This document shows positions 8,575-18,456 of a stretch of DNA of 64,000 nucleotides, one piece after another. The translations under genes were made by a program, and so were the position numbers. Origin of the DNA: Planctomycetota bacterium (GTDB lineage Bacteria; Planctomycetota; Planctomycetia; Planctomycetales; Planctomycetaceae). Positions within the stretch are counted from its first letter, which is position 1; each line of letters begins with the position of its first letter. Where the stretch lies: NCBI GenBank assembly GCA_023417655.1, contig JAEZFD010000062.1, forward strand, positions 124,001-188,000. The letters run 5' to 3'. The notes beneath the pieces were generated by a model. The model worked only from the letters and a program-made list of their open reading frames with translations, searched no databases and was not told where the DNA came from.

Positions 8575-11500
8575 GTGCGTTACGTTTCCGACATCAATTC
8601 GGCACTCGAGGCGACACTGGATGCCGCGCTGGAGATGCTGAATGCGGAGATGGGGAAAATTCAGATCCTCGATCCTGCGACGCAAGAATTGCGGATTGCC
8701 GCATTTCGAGGCTTCGGAGAAGAATTTCTCGATCATTTTCGGCGGGTGACCCAAGCCAGCGACACGGCCTGCGGGAGAGCGCTGGCACAACTGCAACGGG
8801 TGGTGATTGAAGATATCACCCTGGAACCAAGCTACGAGCCGTATCTCGAGGAAGCAGAACAGATTGGATACCGCTCTGTTCAATCGACGCCCCTGCTGAA
8901 CCGAAGCGGCGAACTCCTCGGCATTCTCTCGACTCACTTTCGGCAGCCGCATCGGCCCAGTGACGTTCAGCTTCGGATGTTATCGCTTTATGCGCAACAG
9001 GCGGTTGACGCGATGGAGGCAGGCCGGATTGCCAAGGCGGCGATGCGCAGTGAGGCCATGCTCCGTTTTCTGGATCGCCTCAATGAGATGACGCGCGATC
9101 TGGAAGACCCGCGCGAGATCATGACCACGACGTCAGAACAGCTCGCGGCGGTTCTGGATGCGGACCGTTGTCAATATGTGCAAGTATTGCCGTGCGGCGT
9201 GCTCTTGCTAGTGAACAACGAGTGGTCCGGAGTTCCCGAAACAGGTGGCAAGAAGCTTTCGCTCGCACAACTCAGTTCGGTGTCACTTACCACTTTGCAG
9301 TCAGGTCGTCCTTGGGTTGTCAACGACGCCCCCCGGGAGCGGATCCAAGCGGACATCGACGCCGGGTTCCTGATGCCTGAGACCGGCGCCTATATTGTTT
9401 GCCCTGTCGTGAAAGCCGGGCAACTGGTGGGAATGCTGGCGGTTCAGCATGCAGGGCCTCGTGTCTGGTGCAGCGATGAAATCTCTCTGATTCAGCAGGT
9501 CGCGGATCGGTCATGGTCTCACATCGAGCGAGGGCGCGTGGCCCGGGAGCTTCGTGAAAGTGAACTGCGACACCGCACCTTCCTCACGACGATTCCGGAT
9601 GTCATCTGGGTTACAGATGCACTTGGAAGGATGTCGGAATCACAAGGGGAATCGTGGTCGCACTTCACTGGGCAGAGTGCCAGTGAATATGAAGGGCGCG
9701 GCTGGCTGAACGCGGTTCACCCGGATGACCGGGATCTCGTCATCCAGCAATGGAGAAGTTGCCTCGAGCGGAAATGCAGTTTCTCAGCTGAATTCCGACT
9801 TCGAAGACACGATGGTCAATTTCGCCATCTGTCGGCCCGAAGTGCTCCCGTTCTCGACAGCCAGGGGGAAGTGCAGGAGTGGGTCGGGATCTGTGATGAT
9901 GTTCACGTTCAGTATCTCTCCGAGGCACGTAATCGATTTCTCATTGCTTTGGATGATGGTGTCCGCTCGGAGATTGATCCGCATGAAATGACGCGAACTG
10001 CAGTCCGGCAGCTTGGTCAGTTTCTTGGAGCCACTCGCTGTGGATATGCGGATGTCGATTTCGATGCTGGCACGTTCTACATCAGCAGCGATTTTACAAT
10101 TGGCGGACATAGTATTGTCGGCAAGTACCGTCTCGATGAACTTGGAATCGCGTTCGAACAGTGCCTGATTAGTGGGACGATCTTCCTCAGCAACGACATC
10201 GCTAAGGATGATCGCTGCACCTCAGTTGTCGGGACTTACCGGCGTCTAGAGATTGGGGCAATCATTTGTATTCCTCTCCATAAAGAGGGGCAACTCGCTG
10301 CACTGATGATGGTTCATCAGTCCACCCCGCGCGTCTGGGAACGCGAAGAAGTGGAGATGGTGCAGCAGGTCACAACCCGGTGCTGGGAATCGATTGAGCG
10401 CTCCCATATGACGCGCGAGTTGCGTCAGAATGAATATCGATTACGTCTGGCTCAACGCGCAGGACGGATCGGCAGCTTCGAGTGGCTAATTCCAGAGAAT
10501 CATTTTCTCTGGTCTGACGAACTGTGTGGGCTCTTCGGACTCCGGCCCGTTGCTCAGCAGACAGATTTCGACGAATGGCTCGGCCATTGCGTTCCAGAGG
10601 ATGCAGTCAAACTCACGGAGCAGATTGAATCCTGTCTTGCTACTTCGGAAGTGGAACTTTCCTACGAGTTTCGGGCATGTTTGCCGAGTGGTGACCACCG
10701 CTGGCTGCGGGGACAGGCGATCTTCTTGTACGACAGCCTTGGCATGCCGAAAAAGATGATCGGCGTGAATATCGATATCGATATGCAGAAGCGGGCGACC
10801 GATGCGCTCCGGGATGCCGATCGATTGAAGGATGAGTTCCTCGCGACGCTGGCTCACGAGTTGCGGAATCCATTAGCTCCGATCCGCAATGCGATCGAGA
10901 TGCTGCAACTGGGTGGAAACGACCCGAACGCGGTGAAAGAGTATCAGGAGGCGATCAACCGGCAGGTCATCCAGATGGTTCGGCTGGTGGATGACCTGCT
11001 GGACGTCTCACGAATTACCCGTGGAAAGCTCGAACTTCGCCGGTCACTTGTCTCGCTCGGTGAAATCCTGCACAGTGCAATCGAGACGACTCGTCCCGCA
11101 ATTGACGCGGCCGGGCATCAGCTGTTTGCCTCTTTCCCGAAGACACCTGTCTGGTTGAATGCCGACCAGACTCGACTGGCCCAGGTTTTCTCGAATCTCT
11201 TGAATAATGCGGCGAAGTACTCTGAGCGCAATCGAGAGATCGAAGTCTGGGTCGATCAGACTGACGAGACGGTGACGGTCCATGTTTCAGACCGTGGCAT
11301 CGGAATCCCACCTCAGATGATCGACCTGATCTTCGAACCGTTCATGCAGGTAGATCGATCCATCACCCGTTCGCAGGGGGGACTCGGAATTGGCCTGACG
11401 CTGGTAAAACGTCTGGTCGAACTCCATGGCGGAAAGGTCTCCGTTCGGTCCGGAGAAAAGACCACTTTCTCCGTCGAACTGCCGATCGTGAAACTTGCGA

Positions 11501-11925
11501 CGGCTCCGCCTGTACCTCGACCTGTTCGAGAAGGACCTCGCCGTCTGGAGCGGCACCGAGTCCTGGTCGTCGACGATACTCCTGCAGCCCTTTACATGAT
11601 CTCCAAGCTCCTCGAGAAGATCGGGCAAACGGTTTACAAAGCATCAAGTGCACAAGAGGCCTTGGACGTCGCGCGTGAGGTGCAACCCGACGTCGTGATC
11701 TCGGATATCGGAATGCCTGATATCGACGGGTACCAGTTGGCGATGCTGATCCGCAATGAACCGCAACTCCAGGGAATTCGTCTGGTCGCCCTGACGGGGT
11801 ATGGCCAGGAAAGCGATCGGGTCAAAGCGTTTGCCGCAGGTTTTGATCATCATCTGGTCAAGCCGGTCGGACTGACCGATTTGACGACGCTCCTCAGCCT
11901 GCCAGAGCAGTCTTACAGCCAATAA
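8575..11925 (+). CDS. cytosolic GAF/PAS hybrid sensor histidine kinase with receiver domain
   Basis: 1116 residues without a clear membrane segment. Domains in order: GAF (about 5-150), GAF (155-325), PAS (335-445), GAF (450-620), PAS (625-745), a dimerisation/phosphoacceptor domain with His761 in LAHELRNPLAP, an ATPase domain (about 860-980; N box LNNAAKYS, G boxes DRGIGIPP and GGLGIGL), and a receiver (about 998-1110) with Asp1044 in ISDIGMPDIDG and the Lys of HHLVKPV. Such proteins autophosphorylate on His and pass the phosphate to their own receiver. The stimulus is probably a cytosolic small molecule or redox state, but this cannot be read. The GTG at 8575 has no clear ribosome-binding site and begins very close to the first GAF helix. 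No response-regulator output gene is adjacent. Confidence 0.9.
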   Translation: MRYVSDINSALEATLDAALEMLNAEMGKIQILDPATQELRIAAFRGFGEEFLDHFRRVTQASDTACGRALAQLQRVVIEDITLEPSYEPYLEEAEQIGYRSVQSTPLLNRSGELLGILSTHFRQPHRPSDVQLRMLSLYAQQAVDAMEAGRIAKAAMRSEAMLRFLDRLNEMTRDLEDPREIMTTTSEQLAAVLDADRCQYVQVLPCGVLLLVNNEWSGVPETGGKKLSLAQLSSVSLTTLQSGRPWVVNDAPRERIQADIDAGFLMPETGAYIVCPVVKAGQLVGMLAVQHAGPRVWCSDEISLIQQVADRSWSHIERGRVARELRESELRHRTFLTTIPDVIWVTDALGRMSESQGESWSHFTGQSASEYEGRGWLNAVHPDDRDLVIQQWRSCLERKCSFSAEFRLRRHDGQFRHLSARSAPVLDSQGEVQEWVGICDDVHVQYLSEARNRFLIALDDGVRSEIDPHEMTRTAVRQLGQFLGATRCGYADVDFDAGTFYISSDFTIGGHSIVGKYRLDELGIAFEQCLISGTIFLSNDIAKDDRCTSVVGTYRRLEIGAIICIPLHKEGQLAALMMVHQSTPRVWEREEVEMVQQVTTRCWESIERSHMTRELRQNEYRLRLAQRAGRIGSFEWLIPENHFLWSDELCGLFGLRPVAQQTDFDEWLGHCVPEDAVKLTEQIESCLATSEVELSYEFRACLPSGDHRWLRGQAIFLYDSLGMPKKMIGVNIDIDMQKRATDALRDADRLKDEFLATLAHELRNPLAPIRNAIEMLQLGGNDPNAVKEYQEAINRQVIQMVRLVDDLLDVSRITRGKLELRRSLVSLGEILHSAIETTRPAIDAAGHQLFASFPKTPVWLNADQTRLAQVFSNLLNNAAKYSERNREIEVWVDQTDETVTVHVSDRGIGIPPQMIDLIFEPFMQVDRSITRSQGGLGIGLTLVKRLVELHGGKVSVRSGEKTTFSVELPIVKLATAPPVPRPVREGPRRLERHRVLVVDDTPAALYMISKLLEKIGQTVYKASSAQEALDVAREVQPDVVISDIGMPDIDGYQLAMLIRNEPQLQGIRLVALTGYGQESDRVKAFAAGFDHHLVKPVGLTDLTTLLSLPEQSYSQ

Positions 11926-12088
11926 TCCGTCTGGGACCCGTCGTCCAGAACTCCCGTTTCCAGAACACTGCGGGAAGTCACCCTTCGCCGCGGGCGCGTT
12001 TTGCTCTCTCATTCCCCAGCGCAGTACGGTGTCCGAACCGGAAAAATATTGTGCTCCAGGTCATGACGTCCGTCTTGAAGTCGTTTCC

Positions 12089-14578
12089 TCAAGAACCTTC
12101 AACCGGTGCGGATTCCACAGTATGAGGATGCGCGGCGGCTCGTTTCCTGTTCTGCTCGCGACGTGCCCGCCATGCGAAGTAAGCCGGGACCAGAATCGGA
12201 CGAACGACCATCGTGTCTAACAGGACCCCGAATGCGAGCGCGAACCCGAGTTGCGTCATCCGTGCCAGTTCGCCTCCGACGATCATGGCGGAGAACGTAC
12301 CAGCCATGATTAATCCGCAGCTTGTAATGATCGCTGCTGTCTGGACAACCGCATGCCGGACACTCCCCAAGGGGCCGTGATGCTCACGCTCTTCATGAAT
12401 TCGGGTGACGAGGAAGATGTTGTAGTCCTGACCCACCGCCACGAGGATCGTGAACAGGAAGGTTGGAACGGTCCAGTCGAGCCCAGGGAAGTTCTGAGGG
12501 TCCAATGAGTAGAACAGCAGGTAGGAGACCCCCAGCGTACACAGGAAGCTGAAAATCACTGTCGCCATCAGGTACATGCTGTCGAACACACTGCGAATGA
12601 GGAACAGCAACACGACAAAGACGGCCAGGGTGACCAGCACGGTGATCTTGATCCGGTCCTGGCTCGCGACGATCTCCAGATCACGAATGCTGGCCGTGGC
12701 TCCCAGCAGGAAGTAGCGTGCGGATTTCAACTCTTCCGGCAGTAACTCGGGAATCGCTGCATCCAGCCGGTTGAGCTTTCCAATCGATTCACGTGCAAAC
12801 GGGTCTGCATTTAACAGGATCTCCAGTCTGGTCACGTGTGTGCCAGACTCGGTCTTCTTCCCGAGAAAGTGCTCACGGACGCTGGTTCGCTGAGCATTCC
12901 GCTGCAGGATCCGGTTGAATGTCCCCCGAGCGGTGTTGGAACTCGCTGCTGATCCCAGTTGATGCGTGTAGCCCAATGGGGAAGCAAGGCTGCGAACGTC
13001 GGAAATGTCGAGCTCGCTGGCGCGCTCTTTCATGCGGTTAGACAGGTCGCGCAGAGCTCTTTCCCCAGCTCCTGTTGAAAAATCAATATCCGGCTGTTCG
13101 AGCAGCAATGTGACTGGTCCGATCATCCCCGGAGAAAAGTGCTTCGAAATATCTGCCGTTCCGACAACGCTGGGAGCAGAACTCCGGAGCGACGCAATCA
13201 ACCCATAACTGACATTCTCGTATCGCACCCAACCGACAATTGCGAACGGAACCATTGCGGCCATCGTCACCAGCCACGCGCGGCCGGGGTAACGAGTGAT
13301 CCATGACGCAAGACGCTCCCAGAAAATATGTGACTCTTCCTGAAACGTCACGCGGCGCATGATCCGGCTGAGAAGCCCAACCTGTTGTGTACGAAACTCA
13401 ACGCCATGTTCCGGCATCTCGGGCCAGAATGTATATCGCCCCATCAGTTTCAGGAGTGATGGAGTAAAGGTCAGGGCAGCGAGCAGAATGATCAGCAGAC
13501 TGAAGGAAATGGTGATGCCAGCCTGATGGAACTTGCCGAAGCTGGCAAATGTCATCATGCCGATTCCGAAGATCACAGTGCTCGCGGCCGCGACAACCGC
13601 AGGGCCGACACCTTTCAGTGTGCGAGTGAGTGCAGCGTTGACATTGTCGTTTCGTTGAATCTCTTCATGGAACCTTGAAGTGAGGAACATTGAGAAGTCG
13701 ACACCGGCCCCATACGCGACGACGACGGTATAAATCTCGACTCCTTCAAAGAGACCGATCCAGCCCTGCTCTGCCGCCCAGGCGAGAAGTCGCATCGAGA
13801 TCTTGAGGGCCACCACAAGCGTCGCGAGCGGCACCAGAACGGGCAGCGGGGCACGGTAGACAATCAGCAATAGGCTGACGATCAGAATGAGAGTCCAGCG
13901 TTCAATCGAATCGGCACTGCGGGATTGAGCGACACCAATGTCCCGGCCAGCGACGGCGCTTCCTGTCAATGTGTACTGCAGATCAGACGGCATTAATTCA
14001 TCGTCTTTCACTGACTCGAGAACCCGTTCGACAGCCGCCACCGGCTTCAGAATCCGGTAGGAGAGATAGTCGACGGAGGTCTCGATACTGACCAATGCCG
14101 AACGCTTGTCGTCACTCAACAACAGCTTGCCGATTTCACGGGAGCTGGGACTTCTGACCCGGACAATGTCTGGAAACAGACCATAAGGGTGTGCGGTTCC
14201 CGGCGGCGGAGCGGCGTCTTCATTGGCCGCTTCCTCTTCAGATTCCGGAGGCGGCATCAGGCTTAAGAGACGTGGCTTCAGTGTCTCTTCAATAAAGTTC
14301 AGATCGGCATCAGTCAGGTCCTGATTATCTTTGCGGGTGAAAACAATGACGATTCCGCCCCCTTCGACTTCCGACGGAAATGCCTTCTGGAAATAGATCT
14401 CACCCTGACGCGTCTTCGCGTCGTCCGGCAGAAAATTGAATTCCCCCGCCTGAGTGACTTCGGAAACATCAGGGGCGACGAACCGGAGGCCTATCAGAAC
14501 GCCGACCCAAACGAGAAGGATCAACCACCAGGCACGGGAAACAAGTTGTCCTAACCAATCGAACATGCTGGACGACAT
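12089..14578 (-). CDS. MMPL/RND-superfamily exporter
   Basis: About 829 residues with two repeats of one helix, a large periplasmic loop and five helices. Repeat 1 has its helix at about 10-30, its loop to about 200, and the MMPL motif GAGVDFSMFLTSRFHEE near 300. Repeat 2 starts near 445 and has its motif GQDYNIFLVTRIHEE near 725. Members of this family use the proton gradient to move lipids or other hydrophobic molecules. The substrate here is unknown, and no lipid-synthesis genes are adjacent. I prefer the ATG at 14578, with GAGG just upstream. The frame is open to an ATG at 14635 and a shorter start at 14566 is also possible. The gene is convergent with the hybrid kinase gene. Confidence 0.85.
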   Translation of the reverse strand: MSSSMFDWLGQLVSRAWWLILLVWVGVLIGLRFVAPDVSEVTQAGEFNFLPDDAKTRQGEIYFQKAFPSEVEGGGIVIVFTRKDNQDLTDADLNFIEETLKPRLLSLMPPPESEEEAANEDAAPPPGTAHPYGLFPDIVRVRSPSSREIGKLLLSDDKRSALVSIETSVDYLSYRILKPVAAVERVLESVKDDELMPSDLQYTLTGSAVAGRDIGVAQSRSADSIERWTLILIVSLLLIVYRAPLPVLVPLATLVVALKISMRLLAWAAEQGWIGLFEGVEIYTVVVAYGAGVDFSMFLTSRFHEEIQRNDNVNAALTRTLKGVGPAVVAAASTVIFGIGMMTFASFGKFHQAGITISFSLLIILLAALTFTPSLLKLMGRYTFWPEMPEHGVEFRTQQVGLLSRIMRRVTFQEESHIFWERLASWITRYPGRAWLVTMAAMVPFAIVGWVRYENVSYGLIASLRSSAPSVVGTADISKHFSPGMIGPVTLLLEQPDIDFSTGAGERALRDLSNRMKERASELDISDVRSLASPLGYTHQLGSAASSNTARGTFNRILQRNAQRTSVREHFLGKKTESGTHVTRLEILLNADPFARESIGKLNRLDAAIPELLPEELKSARYFLLGATASIRDLEIVASQDRIKITVLVTLAVFVVLLFLIRSVFDSMYLMATVIFSFLCTLGVSYLLFYSLDPQNFPGLDWTVPTFLFTILVAVGQDYNIFLVTRIHEEREHHGPLGSVRHAVVQTAAIITSCGLIMAGTFSAMIVGGELARMTQLGFALAFGVLLDTMVVRPILVPAYFAWRARREQNRKRAAAHPHTVESAPVEGS

Positions 14579-14793
14579 TTCCTCAGAGGATTGACGATGA
14601 ATGTTAGAACTTCGGTGAACACCGCGTCGTGGCATCGGGACGACAGCGGTGAATCAGCACAGTTCACTCGTCTTATCTTCCCAGAACCGCATCAAGTGGT
14701 AGTGGGTGCAGGGGGAAGAATTCAAGGATGTTTGACTTTTCGTGAACAAACTCTTGACGAAAGGGGGATGGTGCACTTTCGCAGACACGGAAC

Positions 14794-15894
14794 TTATTGG
14801 CAGTTTTCGGATGTGTCGTTGACATCGTCCGCATCCGGCCAGCAGCCGGGAAGATCATCGGCGTAAAAGTGTTGCAGCAAGTCAAACCAGTGCTCTTCCG
14901 AACGAACCCGTCCCCAGGCCTGTCTGAGCTCCGCTGCAGCAGGGTGGAGTTTTGCATATTTAAAACCGAACTTACGCAACACACCCAACCAGCGACCCGG
15001 TCCGTAACTCTTCTCAATCAGCTCGCGATGAACTCGGAGCACGCGTCCCTGTTCCCGCAGGGAAGGCGGAAGTCCGACAGGGCGTCCGGCCCAAAGCGAA
15101 GCAGCCTGTTCGAATATCCACGGATTCCCGATGGCTCCGCGAGCGATTGTCACTCCATCGACGCCCGTTTCTCGAAGCATGTCGACACAGGCCTGCGGGG
15201 AGAACAGGTCGCCACTTCCAAGAACTGTGCGGTTGCCGGCATGTTGCTTCACTCGCTTTAGGAACCCCCAATCGCTGGGCCCCTGATACTTCTGAACGAC
15301 TGTCCGTCCATGCACTGTGATGGCACTGGCCCCGGCCTCGTATGCCCCGTCAAAGATTGTAAAGAAATTCTTCTCGCTCTCTGGAGAAAGGTCGATTCCC
15401 CGCCGCATTTTGAGCGTGACAGGAATCGAGTCGGGGACAACATCACGCACGCGTTTGACGATCTCGAGAGCGACGGTCGGCTGGCTGAGATGATAGCCTC
15501 CCCGGCAACCGCCCATCGCAGTTTTGACCGGACATCCGAAGTTGATGTCAATGACATCGAACCCGGCCTGCACAAGTCGAGTCGCCGCGGGGCCAAAGGT
15601 CTCAGGGACGGCTCCCATCAATTGAGCTCCGACCGGATGGTCCCCGGCATCCACTCGCAGATAATGGTCCGTTTTTCCCGTCCCGCGAACTTCGTTGACG
15701 AAACGATCAAGCATGACTTCGGCGAGGGTATAAGACGCGCCGAACTGTTTCGCGAGAGCCCTCATTGCCCAGTCGCTGTACCCGCTGAGTGCGGCCTGAA
15801 CGAAGGGGCTGGCGATTTCGAGGTTTCCCAGCCTGAACGAGGAGACGTCCTCGGATGCCGGGGGCACGGAGAGAGAAGAATGAATTTCGGCCAT
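14794..15894 (-). CDS. tRNA-dihydrouridine synthase
   Basis: 366 residues of the Dus FMN-dependent TIM-barrel family, which reduces uridine to dihydrouridine in the D-loop of tRNA. Near the N-terminus ASPFVQAALSGYSD matches the family start. VGAQLMG leads to DINFGCPVK, whose Cys121 corresponds to the catalytic cysteine. ITVHGRT is the later substrate/FMN strand, and VLGSGDLFSP then GVDGVTIARGAIGNPWIF form the FMN-phosphate site. The C-terminal helical domain is present, so the protein is complete. Length and the last motif fit the DusB-like group, but I cannot assign the subgroup with certainty. Confidence 0.92.
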   Translation of the reverse strand: MAEIHSSLSVPPASEDVSSFRLGNLEIASPFVQAALSGYSDWAMRALAKQFGASYTLAEVMLDRFVNEVRGTGKTDHYLRVDAGDHPVGAQLMGAVPETFGPAATRLVQAGFDVIDINFGCPVKTAMGGCRGGYHLSQPTVALEIVKRVRDVVPDSIPVTLKMRRGIDLSPESEKNFFTIFDGAYEAGASAITVHGRTVVQKYQGPSDWGFLKRVKQHAGNRTVLGSGDLFSPQACVDMLRETGVDGVTIARGAIGNPWIFEQAASLWAGRPVGLPPSLREQGRVLRVHRELIEKSYGPGRWLGVLRKFGFKYAKLHPAAAELRQAWGRVRSEEHWFDLLQHFYADDLPGCWPDADDVNDTSENCQ

Positions 15895-16267
15895 CAGGGA
15901 ATCGTGACTTCAAAGATAAGGATGGTCAGCTGGGGCAGACTTGATCAACGGAGCACGCTGATGAGATCAGTGGTCAGCGAGCGGATCAGGATACAGCAAA
16001 AACAGCGTGAGTTGCGGGAGAATAAAAATCAAAGGGCCGCGTTGCGCACGCGGCCCTTTGGATGAGCGGCAAGAAATGGACTGAGATTCGTCTCGGAAAT
16101 CACAATTTGTCTGGAGTCCGCGAGCCTGTTCGAACACCGCAGCACTCAGGGAGTGACCAGCGGTACTGAACCATTTTGTTTTTCTTCCGTCCATCTCCGC
16201 CACGCGGAATTGAGTCTTTCATCAATTGAAACGCGCGCTGCGCGGGCAGACGGTAGAGCAAACTGCT
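15895..16267. other. intergenic region with a terminator, no gene seen
   Basis: 373 bases between the dus gene and the end of the first VWA gene, both on the minus strand. It holds the strong hairpin described at 16031-16059. Short open frames here have no coding character. Confidence 0.5.
16031..16059 (-). terminator. intrinsic terminator for the VWA gene
   Basis: AAAGGGCCGCG and CGCGGCCCTTT form a perfect 11-bp stem with a 7-base loop. Read on the minus strand the stem is followed by GATTTTTATT. It lies about 210 bases after the stop codon of the VWA gene, leaving a long 3' untranslated tail. Confidence 0.75.
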
Positions 16268-18160
16268 CTAGAATTTCGGAACGTTCTTCGTTTCCTTGTA
16301 CTTAGGACTCCAGAACCGCTCGCCCATGACGTAACCGAATCCCCAGTCTTTCTCCTGAGCGGCTCGGCGTGCCCAAGGTGTTCCCGGGTGATTCTTGATC
16401 ACCGCGTCATACAGGGCGGTCGCCTTTGCCTTCTGTTCTTCGAGCTCTTTCATGTCCACTTTGGATGCGCGGATCTGTTCCGGAGTGGGCTCCAGCAACT
16501 TTTTCGTGTTGTGGATATTCCATTCGTTGGAATCGGCCTTGGTGAACTTTGGGTTCGCTTTCGCATGCTGGTCAAGGAGAAGCAGATACTGGAACTGACG
16601 GACGCGATAAGACATCAACTGGGCAATGGCGAGATCGTAAGCCGCCCGCCAGCGAGGGTCGGACTCTTTCTCGCGGAGCTTCTCGACCTTTTCAAGTCGG
16701 CGGATTCCCTCATTCAGTTTGGTGAGCGAACGGAGACAGCGACTGAAGTTGCGGTCCTTCTCCTTGTTGAACTCAGCCAAGTCTGGAGACCAGTGTTCTC
16801 GTTTGAGATTCAATTCCTGGTCCAGATGCGGATTCAACGCCACGATCACCTGCCAAATCGTCGTGCGAAACTCGCTCGCATTCCGGGACTGTTCGTATTC
16901 CCGGCGCGAGACCATCTGCGGCTCGTACTCTTTCATCGCCAGATCATCAAACCGTCTCGGCCCTTTTGCATCACGGCCGCTCAGGTTCTTCTCTTCAGAC
17001 TGGAGCATGAAGAAAATACCGCCTGATTCTTTCGCGATGCGAACCTGTGAATAAGGACCGAATCCACTGGAGGCCGAATCCCATCGCCCATGGAGTCCGT
17101 CGTACTGCAGGCACTCAGGGAAGGCGGTTTCCGGTCCGCGATCTACACGAATCCAGTGGGTTAAACCGTCTTCAGGGTTCACCCAGCTAACGTGAGCATA
17201 TGGATAACCGAAGATTGCTTCGCGACCCATGAAGTAGACGGGGGCCTTATATCGGGCGGAGCGCGCGAGCACATCTTCGATCGCAGCATCGTCGTCACCT
17301 GATTCATCTGTGACAACGATGACGGCCAGCTTCCGCTGGCTGCGAGACGCGACCGGCCCGTATTTATCGATCATCTTCTGAATTGCCTGGAAGGTCTTCT
17401 CCTCACCGCTGGTATCATCAGAAATGGAGTCGATCGCCTTCTTGATGGCCTCGAGATCCGCGGTCGGAGCGGGGAGGAGTTCCTTCAGATCGGCTCCGAA
17501 ACTGCAGATCATTGTCTCAAGCGGAGAGAGCTTTTTGTTTGTCGCTTTAGCTTCGTTGGCGGCGATCTTCAGCTCTTCGTAGATCTTGTTCAGATTGTTG
17601 CGGATCTCGCCACGATCGTCTTTCAGACTGCCTGAGGCATCAAACAGCCAGACGACGATGACGGGCTCTTTCCGCATCATTCGGGTGAGTTCCTGCGTGA
17701 CGCGACTCATCGCCGCACCATAGCCGGCCACTCGGGCACCCGCCTCGCCTTTGACCTGGCCTTCGCCCAGGTCCAGACCCATCTCGCCGACGCCAGGGAT
17801 CGAGATGTCACCAATCGTGACGACTCTCAGATCGGCTGCTCCTTTGATCACTTCGGACTCAGCGATTTTCGCAGTTGCCATGGAGGCGGTGCCGCTGCCG
17901 GCCATTCCTGCGATTCCGGTGCTGACCATGCCGCCGGATTCCATCGAGAGATTTTCAGAGACGCGGGTATCGAGGCTCAGGTCCTGATCGAATTCCTGTT
18001 GAGCCCGTTCATCTGCCAGAACAGTCTCGACCACCACATTATCCTGCGAGATGATGTCGACGGTGATCTTGTAAAATGAGAAGGCGAGCAGGGCAGCCCC
18101 ATGGATCGCGGCTGAAATGACCAGGGCAGACGTATTTCCGCCGCGAATCTTTTCCCACAT
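16268..18160 (-). CDS. membrane-anchored von Willebrand factor A protein (paralog 1)
   Basis: 630 residues. A single membrane helix (about 10-32, ALVISAAIHGAALLAF) is followed by a low-complexity Gly/Ala/Met/Ser region to about 150. A VWA domain (about 163-330) follows with MIDAS residues DASGS near 172 and VTDESGDD near 265, and then a helical C-terminal half with a TPR-like segment ending HPGTPWARRAAQE. The MIDAS motif suggests metal-dependent protein binding outside the membrane or in the cell interior; topology is uncertain. The ATG at 18160 is chosen because AAGAGGTG lies 8 bases upstream. An ATG nine bases earlier is too close to that site. The next gene upstream on the same strand is a paralog. 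No MoxR ATPase or other known VWA partner is adjacent. Function unknown. Confidence 0.8.
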   Translation of the reverse strand: MWEKIRGGNTSALVISAAIHGAALLAFSFYKITVDIISQDNVVVETVLADERAQQEFDQDLSLDTRVSENLSMESGGMVSTGIAGMAGSGTASMATAKIAESEVIKGAADLRVVTIGDISIPGVGEMGLDLGEGQVKGEAGARVAGYGAAMSRVTQELTRMMRKEPVIVVWLFDASGSLKDDRGEIRNNLNKIYEELKIAANEAKATNKKLSPLETMICSFGADLKELLPAPTADLEAIKKAIDSISDDTSGEEKTFQAIQKMIDKYGPVASRSQRKLAVIVVTDESGDDDAAIEDVLARSARYKAPVYFMGREAIFGYPYAHVSWVNPEDGLTHWIRVDRGPETAFPECLQYDGLHGRWDSASSGFGPYSQVRIAKESGGIFFMLQSEEKNLSGRDAKGPRRFDDLAMKEYEPQMVSRREYEQSRNASEFRTTIWQVIVALNPHLDQELNLKREHWSPDLAEFNKEKDRNFSRCLRSLTKLNEGIRRLEKVEKLREKESDPRWRAAYDLAIAQLMSYRVRQFQYLLLLDQHAKANPKFTKADSNEWNIHNTKKLLEPTPEQIRASKVDMKELEEQKAKATALYDAVIKNHPGTPWARRAAQEKDWGFGYVMGERFWSPKYKETKNVPKF

Positions 18161-18456
18161 GGCATTCACCTCTTAGACGAATCTGATAATGGCAGCCGGA
18201 AATGAAGCATTAAAGAAGTATAAAATACGCATCAACGGAAAGAAACGATATTGAAACGAACCCCTTGGAGTCCTGTCTTTCACCCGATCCTGATTCGGAC
18301 TTGCGATCAGGATCGTGGAAAAATCAGGTCTGACGATTGGAATTATCGCGTCAAAATTGCTGGAGGGAACAGGGGTGAGCCCCATTGTTCACGTTCAGTC
18401 ACAGTCGAGGTTAAATAGTGGCCGTTAAGTGTTCACTCTTTAGGTAGCGAAAACGC

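Noticed and set aside
15310..16065. 251-residue plus-strand open frame
   Set aside because: Antisense to the dihydrouridine synthase gene and running into the terminator hairpin at 16031.
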